5,252 nucleotides of DNA from Bacillota bacterium (GTDB taxonomy: Bacteria; Bacillota; Clostridia; Acetivibrionales; DSM-1351). The DNA lies in assembly GCA_023417285.1 (NCBI GenBank), contig JAEZFR010000090.1, forward strand, positions 1-5,252. The letters are read 5' to 3'. How positions within the stretch are numbered: the first letter of the stretch is position 1; the number at the start of each line of letters is the position of its first letter. The notes under the pieces are model-generated. The model was not told the origin of the DNA, did no database searches, and saw only the letters and a list, made by a program, of their open reading frames with translations. The position numbers and the translations under genes were made by a program. Shown here one piece after another: positions 1 to 5,073 of the stretch.

Positions 1-144
1 GGATTGATTGGTGCTTCAATCAGTATTCTCACTAATCCAGAGATAGTTGATCCAAAGATGAGAAGAGATATGGTGCGTTCAGGACGAAAAATATATAGAA
101 GATCCCGCCATGTATTTAGTGATGCCATGCATATGTTTAGATGA
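1..144 (+). CDS. C-terminal part of a small hypothetical protein, possibly YtxH-like
   Basis: This is an open frame entering from the left edge and ending at TGA (142-144); 47 residues are visible. It begins with a short glycine- and isoleucine-rich stretch (GLIGASISIL) that could be the end of a membrane helix. A strongly basic segment follows, rich in Arg, Lys and Met (KMRRDMVRSGRKIYRRSR), ending in HMFR. A short hydrophobic glycine-containing anchor followed by a charged tail recalls the small YtxH-like proteins of Firmicutes, but I do not recognise a defined family and the N-terminus is missing. It is read in the same direction as the AI-2E gene, 160 bp away, with a hairpin between them, so co-transcription is uncertain. 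Coding status is inferred from the clean frame and the sensible composition. Function is unknown. Confidence 0.6.
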   Translation, partial: GLIGASISILTNPEIVDPKMRRDMVRSGRKIYRRSRHVFSDAMHMFR

Positions 145-165
145 TTTTCCTAGATTGGTATATTA

Positions 166-193
166 GAGGGAAACAGGGCGTCCTGTTTTCCTC
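166..193 (+). terminator. Stem-loop after the first gene, without a U-run
   Basis: Positions 166-177 (GAGGGAAACAGG) pair with 182-193 (CCTGTTTTCCTC) through 12 pairs, one of them G-U, around the four-base loop GCGT. It lies 22 bp after the upstream stop codon, where a terminator would be expected. The following bases (ACCCTTAAATAAAGG) contain no T-run, so it is not a canonical intrinsic terminator. It could be a weak or factor-assisted terminator, a 3'-end stabilising hairpin, or part of the AI-2E leader. The pairing is seen directly; the role is inferred. Confidence 0.5.
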
Positions 194-195
194 AC

Positions 196-329
196 CCTTA
201 AATAAAGGAGCAAAAATAGCAAAAGAGGAAAGGCCATGACCTAAAGTAAATTAGCCAAAAAATATCTAAGATTACAGGCAATGTCCTAAGGTAAAGGAGT
301 AAAGATGACTAAAGGAGCTAAGGTACTGT
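196..329 (+). repeat. Three degenerate tandem units of about 45 bp in the AI-2E leader
   Basis: Units begin at 196, 240 and 285, so they are spaced 44 and 45 bp. Their first 15 bases are CCTTAAATAAAGGAG, CCTAAAGTAAATTAG and CCTAAGGTAAAGGAG, matching 11-12 of 15 in each pair. The second halves are looser but also align: the ends of units 1 and 2 read AGGCCATGA and AGGCAATGT. The third unit supplies the ribosome binding site and ATG of the AI-2E gene, and at the equivalent spot unit 1 has AAAGGAG followed by ATA instead of ATG. This looks like a translation-initiation region that was tandemly duplicated and then decayed. A regulatory role is possible but not shown. Confidence 0.5.
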
Positions 330-1354
330 TCTACATAGTACTAGCACTTATATTTGCAGGGATCATAGCATTTTTAATTATGTTTAATAACAAGATATTT
401 GCCATCCTATCTCCATTTTTAATAGGTATTGTTATTGCTTATGCCATGTATCCAATTATACTGAGATTTGAGAGAAAGGGTATTAAACGCTCTATAGCTA
501 TTATATTAGTATATATATTTACTGCCCTAGTGCTATACTTCTTGGGTATGTATGTTATTCCTCATATCGTTAACAACGCAAGAGAGATTATATCTAAGCT
601 TCCCGAAATCACGGGACAATACCAGGGCTTCTTTGATTCTTGCATTCGTAAAATTAAATACAGCAATTGGCCTCCTGAGGTAAAGGATTTAATTTTTGGA
701 CAGATAAGCAATGGAACTCAGATTGTTCAGGTCTATTTGTCATCTGCACTAAACAAAACGATATCAACAGTTGCTTCAGCAGTTATAATTATTTTTAATA
801 TTGTACTTTCTATGATAATTGCCTACTATTTTATCAAAGATGTGGAGCTACTAAAGCGCTGTGGCCTTATGCTTATACCTAAGAGAATGAGGAATGGGGC
901 TATAACTACGGGCAGGGAGGTAAATAGTATTGTTTCTCATTTTATACAGGGTCAACTCTTAACTGCATTAATAGTTGGAATTTTGGAAACAATAGGATTG
1001 TACGTAGCTGGTATTAAGTATCCGTTTATTTTGGGGGCTATAGGGGGAATTACAAACATAATACCTTATTTTGGACCAATACTAGGGGCAATACCAGCGG
1101 TAGCTTTGGCACTTATAGAGTCTCCATACAAGGCTCTATTGGCAGCATTGGTATTTGTAGTAGTACAGCAACTGGATAATGCTTTTATTTCACCCAAAAT
1201 AATAGAGGGTAGATTAGGGTTACACCCCATATCAACAATTTTGGCAGTCCTGATTGGGGGAGAGTTTTTTGGCATCATCGGAATGCTAGTAGCAGTTCCA
1301 ATTATGGCAATTATTAAAGTTATCCTTAAGAGGGCTGTAGATGCTTTGGCATAG
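305..1354 (+). CDS. AI-2E family transporter (YtvI/PerM-like membrane permease)
   Basis: This is a 349-residue integral membrane protein of the AI-2E/UPF0118 family (founding members TqsA, PerM and YdiK; Bacillus YtvI and YrrI). Family members export varied small solutes or act in Na+/H+ antiport, and the substrate cannot be read from sequence. Two helices lie at about residues 7-50, one at 62-85, then a non-membrane segment at about 88-150, a helix near 155-178, and a hydrophobic C-terminal half. Family hallmarks are NIIPYFGPILGAIPA (251-265), QQLDN (288-292), ISPKIIEGRLGLHP (295-308) and GGEFFGIIGMLVAVP (318-332). The length is typical and no disruption is seen. The start is ATG with AAAGGAG (293-299) five bases upstream, inside the third leader repeat. 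Family assignment is firm; naming it a quorum-signal exporter would be unjustified. Confidence 0.93.
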   Translation: MTKGAKVLFYIVLALIFAGIIAFLIMFNNKIFAILSPFLIGIVIAYAMYPIILRFERKGIKRSIAIILVYIFTALVLYFLGMYVIPHIVNNAREIISKLPEITGQYQGFFDSCIRKIKYSNWPPEVKDLIFGQISNGTQIVQVYLSSALNKTISTVASAVIIIFNIVLSMIIAYYFIKDVELLKRCGLMLIPKRMRNGAITTGREVNSIVSHFIQGQLLTALIVGILETIGLYVAGIKYPFILGAIGGITNIIPYFGPILGAIPAVALALIESPYKALLAALVFVVVQQLDNAFISPKIIEGRLGLHPISTILAVLIGGEFFGIIGMLVAVPIMAIIKVILKRAVDALA

Positions 1355-1355
1355 A

Positions 1356-1397
1356 TGCTCTGAGCTAGCTATCTGAGCTTGGTGCTCTGCCTGAGTT
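1356..1397 (+). repeat. Short GC-richer direct repeats just after the AI-2E stop codon
   Basis: TGCTCTG occurs at 1356-1362 and 1383-1389, and CTGAG at 1360, 1373 and 1391, the first two extended to CTGAGCT. An AGCTAGCT palindrome lies between them. The cluster is richer in G and C than the surrounding intergenic DNA. It forms only short stems such as GAGC/GCTC (1376-1388) and has no T-run after it, so I do not call it a terminator. No role is evident. Confidence 0.3.
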
Positions 1398-1442
1398 AAA
1401 AAACTGCTACATTTAGTAATATATTGATACATAATTAGGTTG

Positions 1443-1469
1443 TTGAAAAAAATAAAGGTAGGCTACAAT
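1443..1469 (+). promoter_or_regulatory. Candidate promoter for the 77-residue membrane protein
   Basis: TTGAAA (1443-1448) and TACAAT (1464-1469) each match the sigma-A hexamers at five of six positions, but the spacer is only 15 bp. TTGTTG (1440-1445) gives an 18-bp spacer with a poorer -35. The site lies 43 bp before the start codon, and there is no other good candidate in this gap. It is tentative. Confidence 0.35.
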
Positions 1470-1511
1470 TTATACAGGATCAAATGTTTTTTTAGGAGTT
1501 GATATTAAAAG

Positions 1512-1745
1512 ATGAAGAGAAAGCAGAAGCTTTTGATAGTTGCAGGACTTGGCGTCTTAATGATAGTGTTTGGAGTACTGAAGATGATTTTTGACTTTAA
1601 CGTAAGCTCATCTGTATTTGGGAATATAAGCCTTATTATAGTAATTGGTGCTTTTGGTTTGTTATTTAATAATAGTGATAAGAATGACAAAAATGAAAAA
1701 AATAATAGTCAACAGGACAACAATGGTCTTAATCAAAAATTATAA
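1512..1745 (+). CDS. Small two-helix membrane protein of unknown function
   Basis: This 77-residue protein begins with a basic N-terminus (MKRKQK), then a hydrophobic helix at about 7-27, a short polar turn (FDFNVSSS), a second helix at about 36-52, and a hydrophilic tail (53-77) made almost only of Asn, Asp, Lys, Gln, Ser and Glu. By the positive-inside rule both termini would be cytoplasmic. I recognise no family or motif. The ATG is the only possible start: an in-frame TAA lies two codons upstream. The ribosome binding site AGGAG (1494-1498) is 13 bases from the ATG, longer than usual, which may mean weak translation. Coding is supported by the membrane-hairpin pattern and the ribosome binding site. 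The gene stands alone between the AI-2E and hpf genes, so context gives no clue to its role. Confidence 0.75.
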   Translation: MKRKQKLLIVAGLGVLMIVFGVLKMIFDFNVSSSVFGNISLIIVIGAFGLLFNNSDKNDKNEKNNSQQDNNGLNQKL

Positions 1746-1757
1746 CATTTTTATTTC

Positions 1758-1786
1758 TTGAAGGAATAATTATAATTTTGTAGAAT
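1758..1786 (+). promoter_or_regulatory. hpf promoter fitting sigma-A and overlapping sigma-H consensus
   Basis: A sigma-A reading is TTGAAG (1758-1763), 17 bp, TAGAAT (1781-1786). The same bases fit the Bacillus sigma-H consensus as I recall it: RnAGGAwWW is met by GAAGGAATA (1760-1768), then 11 bp, then RnnGAAT is met by GTAGAAT (1780-1786). In B. subtilis hpf (yvyD) is known to be under sigma-H and sigma-B, so a sigma-H-type site in front of the hpf gene is biologically coherent. Transcription would start near 1793, giving a leader of roughly 58 bases. The motif match is seen; use by either factor is inferred. Confidence 0.6.
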
Positions 1787-1850
1787 TATATTATCATAAC
1801 AAGTACCACTTTATTTGTTGCAATTAATATTTTTGAGAGGGGCTGTTATT

Positions 1851-2381
1851 ATGAAAATAATTATTACAGGTAAAAATATTGAGATTACTGATGCACTGAG
1901 AGACAGGGTGACAAAAAAGATTGGAAAGCTAGACAAGTTTTTCGACAAGGATACAGAAGCTCATGTTACCTTGAGTGTTCAGAAAATGAGGCAGATAGTT
2001 GAAGTAACCATTCCATTTAATGGTATTGTTCTTAGGGCGGAAGAGTACAATGATGATATGTATGCTTCCATCGACAAGACTATTGATGTACTAGAAAGAC
2101 AGATAAGAAAGAACAAGACTCGTTTGGAAAGAAAGATGTACAACAATGAATTTAGAATAGACAGTCAGAAGTTTGAGGACGAGGTTATAGAAGAAGAGGA
2201 GTTTAATATTGTTCGTTCAAAGAAGTTTGCCGTCAAGCCTATGGATGTTGAAGAGGCAATACTCCAGATGAATCTTTTAGGCCATGCATTCTTTATGTTC
2301 TACAATGCGGATACTAGACAGGTTAACGTAGTCTACAAGAGAAAAGATGGAAACTATGGATTGATTGAACCTGAATATTAA
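1851..2381 (+). CDS. hpf: Long-form ribosome hibernation promoting factor
   Basis: This 176-residue cytoplasmic protein binds the 30S decoding region in starvation or stationary phase and dimerises 70S ribosomes into inactive 100S particles. The N-terminal S30AE domain (about 1-100) starts MKIIITGKNIEITDALRDRV and has the basic helix around IRKNKTRLERK. An acidic linker (about 105-118, with EEEE) follows. The C-terminal dimerisation domain (about 119-176) carries IVRSKKFAVKPM, EEAILQMNLLGH and the family-typical end RKDGNYGLIEPEY. This two-domain architecture marks the long form that suffices alone for 100S formation. I chose ATG at 1851 because the S30AE domain begins exactly there and GAGAGGGG (1835-1842) is eight bases upstream; TTG codons at 1815 and 1818 would add 12 residues outside the family and lack a ribosome binding site. 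A terminator follows, so it is probably monocistronic. Confidence 0.96.
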   Translation: MKIIITGKNIEITDALRDRVTKKIGKLDKFFDKDTEAHVTLSVQKMRQIVEVTIPFNGIVLRAEEYNDDMYASIDKTIDVLERQIRKNKTRLERKMYNNEFRIDSQKFEDEVIEEEEFNIVRSKKFAVKPMDVEEAILQMNLLGHAFFMFYNADTRQVNVVYKRKDGNYGLIEPEY

Positions 2382-2404
2382 AATGTGAATTTTGTATCGA
2401 GATA

Positions 2405-2433
2405 AAATGGGCAGGTAGTACACCTGCCCATTT
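2405..2433 (+). terminator. Intrinsic terminator of hpf
   Basis: AAATGGGCAGGT (2405-2416) pairs perfectly with ACCTGCCCATTT (2422-2433) over 12 bp around the five-base loop AGTAC. A T-rich tail follows (TTTAATTT, then TTATTTTT at 2442-2449). The hairpin begins 23 bp after the hpf stop codon. The tail is interrupted by AA and GCC, so efficiency may be below maximal, but this is the obvious end of the hpf transcript. Confidence 0.85.
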
Positions 2434-2493
2434 AATTTGCCTTATTTTTGACAGTAGTAGGTGGTTGTATTAAGCGATAAAAAATATCATTTA

Positions 2494-2522
2494 TTTACAA
2501 TTTGCGTACCGCGTATTATAAT
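2494..2522 (+). promoter_or_regulatory. Sigma-A promoter of the LtaS-like gene
   Basis: TTTACA (2494-2499), a 17-bp spacer and a perfect TATAAT (2517-2522) form a near-consensus housekeeping promoter. Transcription would start near 2529, leaving a short leader of about 28 bases. The spacer contains GCGTA twice (2504-2508 and 2511-2515), a GC-rich patch in an AT-rich promoter that could be an operator. The promoter lies beyond the hpf terminator, so the LtaS-like gene and the following kinase form their own unit. Confidence 0.75.
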
Positions 2523-2556
2523 TACACAGACAGCAATTTTTTAGGGGTGTAATATA

Positions 2557-4434
2557 ATGAATTTGCAAACAAACTATGGAATTCAAGTATCAAGAGGGTT
2601 TAGACATAGACCAGGGAAAAGGTTTGTCAATTGTTTGCTGCAAGAATGGCTGACAATTCTAACTTTTTTGATTCTTTTATTTAAATCAATCGTATTAATG
2701 GGTTTTGTTTATAGCTCTGATCAATCTGTTATTGACATAGGAAAGGGTATAGACAATATAACATTTATGCCTCTTTGTGCAGTTATGTTGATTACAATAG
2801 TATCTTTGAGCTATTTGGCAAAAGGTAAGGGCAGATTATGGTTACTGCTTATACTTAATTTTCTAGTATCTGTGCTATTTGCTTTTGATGCGGTATATCT
2901 TAGAGCAAGCGGAAACTTTTTGTCAACTCAGCTACTTAAGCAAACTGGTAATTTGAATAATTTGTGGGATAGCATTTTTGCTATGTTTAGGCCCTGTGAC
3001 GTTGTATTCTTTGTTGATATTCCGATAATATTAGCTATTTTGATTTTATTTAGAAGGCTTAACTACACTTCACCACTATTTAGGAAACTAAAGTCTAGAA
3101 TGATTGCATTTGCAATTACCCTTATAGTGCCTATATGTTTTATAGTAGCTAGTTATATGGCTTTAAATGTTTATGGTAACAATAAGAATGATTATATATT
3201 TTATACACACTGGAATCCGGCACAGACTATATGTAATACTTCACCCTTTGGATACCATCTTTATGATGTTTATGTGTTCTTTGCTGATAATAAGCCATTA
3301 AGTATATCGGAAGCAAAAAAACAGGAAATTCAGTCCTTTCTAGATAAAAAGAATGAAGACTTGCCTGATAACAAGTATAAAGGCATGTACAAAGGTAAAA
3401 ACCTCCTGGTTATACAAGTTGAATCACTTGAAAACTTTGTTATAGGTCAATCTATAGATGGACAGGAGATTACCCCCACTCTAAATAAGTTGGTTAAGAA
3501 TTCATTGTATTTTGATGAGTATTATACTCAAATAAATGAAGGCACCAGCTCGGATGCGGATTTATTGGCAAATACTTCGGTTTTTCCAGTGAGAAAGGGA
3601 AGTACATTCTTTAGATTTCCATATACGACCTACAATTCACTGCCTGATTTGTTCAATAAAAAGGGGTATACTACAACGGCTATACACCCTGATAATGGTG
3701 AGTATTGGAATTGGTTGGAAGCTTTGAAAAATATGGGTTTCCAAAATTGTATAGATGCAAAAAGTTTCAATATGGATGAAATTATTTTCTTAGGACTTAG
3801 CGATGGTTCATACCTGCATCAGGTGAAACCAATGATTATAGAACAAAAGCAGCCATTTTATACCTTTATGATAACCATGACCAGCCACTCTCCGTTTGAA
3901 TTACCAGAACGGCACAAGCAGTTAAAATTGCCAAGCTACTTGGAAGATACAAAGCTTGGTGGTTTCTTTCAATGCATTAGGTATACTGACCATTACCTTG
4001 GGATTTTTCTAGACGAGCTTGACAAAGCAGGGATTTTAGATAATACTGTTGTGGTGATACAGGGTGATCATACATCAGTACACAAGTATTTTAATGACCA
4101 GATAAAAAGCATCCAGCCTTCACAGGATTGGTGGCTTGACAATGATTATAGAATACCACTTATCATATATGAAAAGAGCCAAACCCCAGAGAAAATATCG
4201 ACAGTTGGTGGACAAGTAGACTTGATGCCCACCCTTGCATATCTATTTGGATTTGAAAAAGAGGAGTACCAGCATACTGTATTTGGAAGGAATCTCTTAA
4301 ACACCAAGAAAAGTTTTGCAATGCTATCAAATGGTGAGTTTAGAGGAACATTGACTCAAAAAGAGCAGGAGGAAATGATCAACGGCTTGGAATATGCTGA
4401 TATTGCTATTCGCTCTAACTTTTATAAAAAATAA
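2557..4434 (+). CDS. LtaS-type membrane sulfatase-fold phosphoglycerol transferase
   Basis: This 625-residue enzyme has the LtaS architecture. Five membrane helices lie at about 31-51, 69-88, 93-113, 146-166 and 181-204, followed by a linker and an extracellular alkaline-phosphatase/sulfatase-fold domain from about 280. In S. aureus this type transfers glycerol phosphate from phosphatidylglycerol to the lipoteichoic acid chain. Compared with S. aureus LtaS from memory, metal-site residues are E289 (VESLENF) and D504-H505 (GDHTS), and pocket residues are H377, D379, W384 and H444 (TSHSPF). The nucleophile position aligns with S331 in EGTSSDAD rather than Thr, and the position of LtaS R356 is W386. 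AGGGGTG (2543-2549) lies seven bases before the ATG. The length is usual and no signal-peptidase site is evident. The substrate could be another glycerol-phosphate-decorated polymer, so I give no symbol. Confidence 0.92.
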   Translation: MNLQTNYGIQVSRGFRHRPGKRFVNCLLQEWLTILTFLILLFKSIVLMGFVYSSDQSVIDIGKGIDNITFMPLCAVMLITIVSLSYLAKGKGRLWLLLILNFLVSVLFAFDAVYLRASGNFLSTQLLKQTGNLNNLWDSIFAMFRPCDVVFFVDIPIILAILILFRRLNYTSPLFRKLKSRMIAFAITLIVPICFIVASYMALNVYGNNKNDYIFYTHWNPAQTICNTSPFGYHLYDVYVFFADNKPLSISEAKKQEIQSFLDKKNEDLPDNKYKGMYKGKNLLVIQVESLENFVIGQSIDGQEITPTLNKLVKNSLYFDEYYTQINEGTSSDADLLANTSVFPVRKGSTFFRFPYTTYNSLPDLFNKKGYTTTAIHPDNGEYWNWLEALKNMGFQNCIDAKSFNMDEIIFLGLSDGSYLHQVKPMIIEQKQPFYTFMITMTSHSPFELPERHKQLKLPSYLEDTKLGGFFQCIRYTDHYLGIFLDELDKAGILDNTVVVIQGDHTSVHKYFNDQIKSIQPSQDWWLDNDYRIPLIIYEKSQTPEKISTVGGQVDLMPTLAYLFGFEKEEYQHTVFGRNLLNTKKSFAMLSNGEFRGTLTQKEQEEMINGLEYADIAIRSNFYKK

Positions 4435-4483
4435 TGTGGTTTTTATGTAAAGAATAACAAAAAACATTTTTTAAGAGGTTGAA

Positions 4484-4999
4484 GTGAAGAATATAATACT
4501 TATTGGTATGCCAAGTGCAGGTAAAAGTACAGTTGGTGTTATACTTGCAAAGAATATTAAAAAGGACTTTATAGACACCGATGTATTAATACAGAATCAA
4601 CAAGGCTTGCTATTGCAGGATATTTTAGATAAGTTTGGAACAGGCTATTTTATTAAAGCTGAGCAGGACGCTATATTGTCTCTTGATATCCATAATACTG
4701 TAATTGCAACAGGCGGAAGTGCTGTTTACAGCCATAATGCTATGGAGCACCTTAGAAAGAATGGCATAATTATCTATTTAAAGATAGATATCCATAGTGT
4801 AATCAAAAGGCTTAATAATATTAACACAAGAGGGATAGTATTAGGCAAAGGTCAAACACTATCCGATATATACAATGAGAGAAAATACTTATATGAGAAG
4901 TATGCTGATATTACAGTTGAGTGCTCTAATCTAAGTATTGGTGAGACAGTGGATATAATTCTACAAAAGCTTGATAAACTAGGGCTCCACGCACATTAA
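4484..4999 (+). CDS. Shikimate-kinase-like P-loop kinase with altered substrate site
   Basis: This 171-residue cytoplasmic protein has the shikimate kinase fold. The Walker A loop GMPSAGKST (8-16) binds ATP, and DTD (31-33) matches the metal and shikimate Asp pair. ATGGSAV (75-81) replaces the usual GGG loop, R116 (TRGIVL) sits in the lid region, and R133 in NERKYLYEKYAD matches the C-terminal Arg motif. The canonical F-R-x-x-E that holds shikimate is F56-I57-K58-A59-E60, so the Arg is lost, with Lys one residue later. The start is GTG with AAGAGG (4473-4478) five bases upstream. It follows the LtaS-like gene by 49 bp with no terminator, so both are probably transcribed together, away from any aromatic amino acid gene. 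Databases would probably name it shikimate kinase. It may still be one, but another small hydroxylated substrate is equally plausible. Confidence 0.85.
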   Translation: MKNIILIGMPSAGKSTVGVILAKNIKKDFIDTDVLIQNQQGLLLQDILDKFGTGYFIKAEQDAILSLDIHNTVIATGGSAVYSHNAMEHLRKNGIIIYLKIDIHSVIKRLNNINTRGIVLGKGQTLSDIYNERKYLYEKYADITVECSNLSIGETVDIILQKLDKLGLHAH

Positions 5000-5024
5000 T
5001 TAAGGTTGGTGGAGCCTTTTTTTT
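4983..5024 (+). terminator. Strong intrinsic terminator overlapping the end of the kinase gene
   Basis: GGCTCCAC (4983-4990) pairs perfectly with GTGGAGCC (5009-5016) and is followed by eight T (5017-5024) and a second T-run after GA. The left arm lies within the last codons of the kinase, upstream of the TAA at 4997-4999, so the C-terminal sequence is also terminator sequence. It ends the two-gene unit and separates it from the convergent minus-strand gene. On the minus strand the hairpin is not followed by a T-run, so it is not clearly bidirectional. Confidence 0.92.
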
Positions 5025-5073
5025 GATTTTTTTCTACGTTATTCTTAATTAAAATTATACAAACGGACCTAAA

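Noticed and set aside
145..304. Riboswitch or T-box in the AI-2E leader
   Set aside because: I see no T-box core, no known aptamer consensus, and no terminator/antiterminator pair with a U-run; only a hairpin and degenerate tandem units.
1066..1278. Minus-strand open frame of 70 codons inside the AI-2E gene
   Set aside because: It lies wholly within a confidently assigned gene, has low-complexity Ala/Asn/Thr composition and no ribosome binding site, so it is a reading-frame shadow.
305..1354. Calling the AI-2E family protein an autoinducer-2 exporter and the window a quorum-sensing locus
   Set aside because: The family name is historical; most members move other solutes, and there is no luxS, lsr or sensor gene in view.
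1505..1690. Minus-strand open frame of 61 codons opposite the small membrane protein
   Set aside because: The plus-strand frame has a ribosome binding site and a membrane-hairpin pattern; the minus frame reads as an antisense shadow rich in Ile, Thr and Pro.
1815..1850. TTG start that would add 12 residues to HPF
   Set aside because: The extension lies outside the S30AE family start, has no ribosome binding site in front of it, and would bury the good GAGAGGGG site at 1835-1842 inside the coding sequence.
2448..2473. Perfect TTGACA -35 hexamer upstream of the LtaS-like gene
   Set aside because: At 17 bp the -10 would be TAAGCG (two of six), and TATTAA is only 14 bp away. It also overlaps the hpf terminator tail. 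The promoter at 2494-2522 is far better.
4459..4472. A6-CA-T6 between the LtaS-like gene and the kinase as a terminator
   Set aside because: At most five A-T pairs around a four-base loop are too weak, and the T-run is part of the stem. It runs directly into the kinase ribosome binding site.
4996..5053. Two TTAATTAA palindromes about 50 bp apart near the convergent gene ends
   Set aside because: Such AT palindromes are expected by chance in AT-rich DNA; one spans the kinase stop codon, and neither is associated with other structure.
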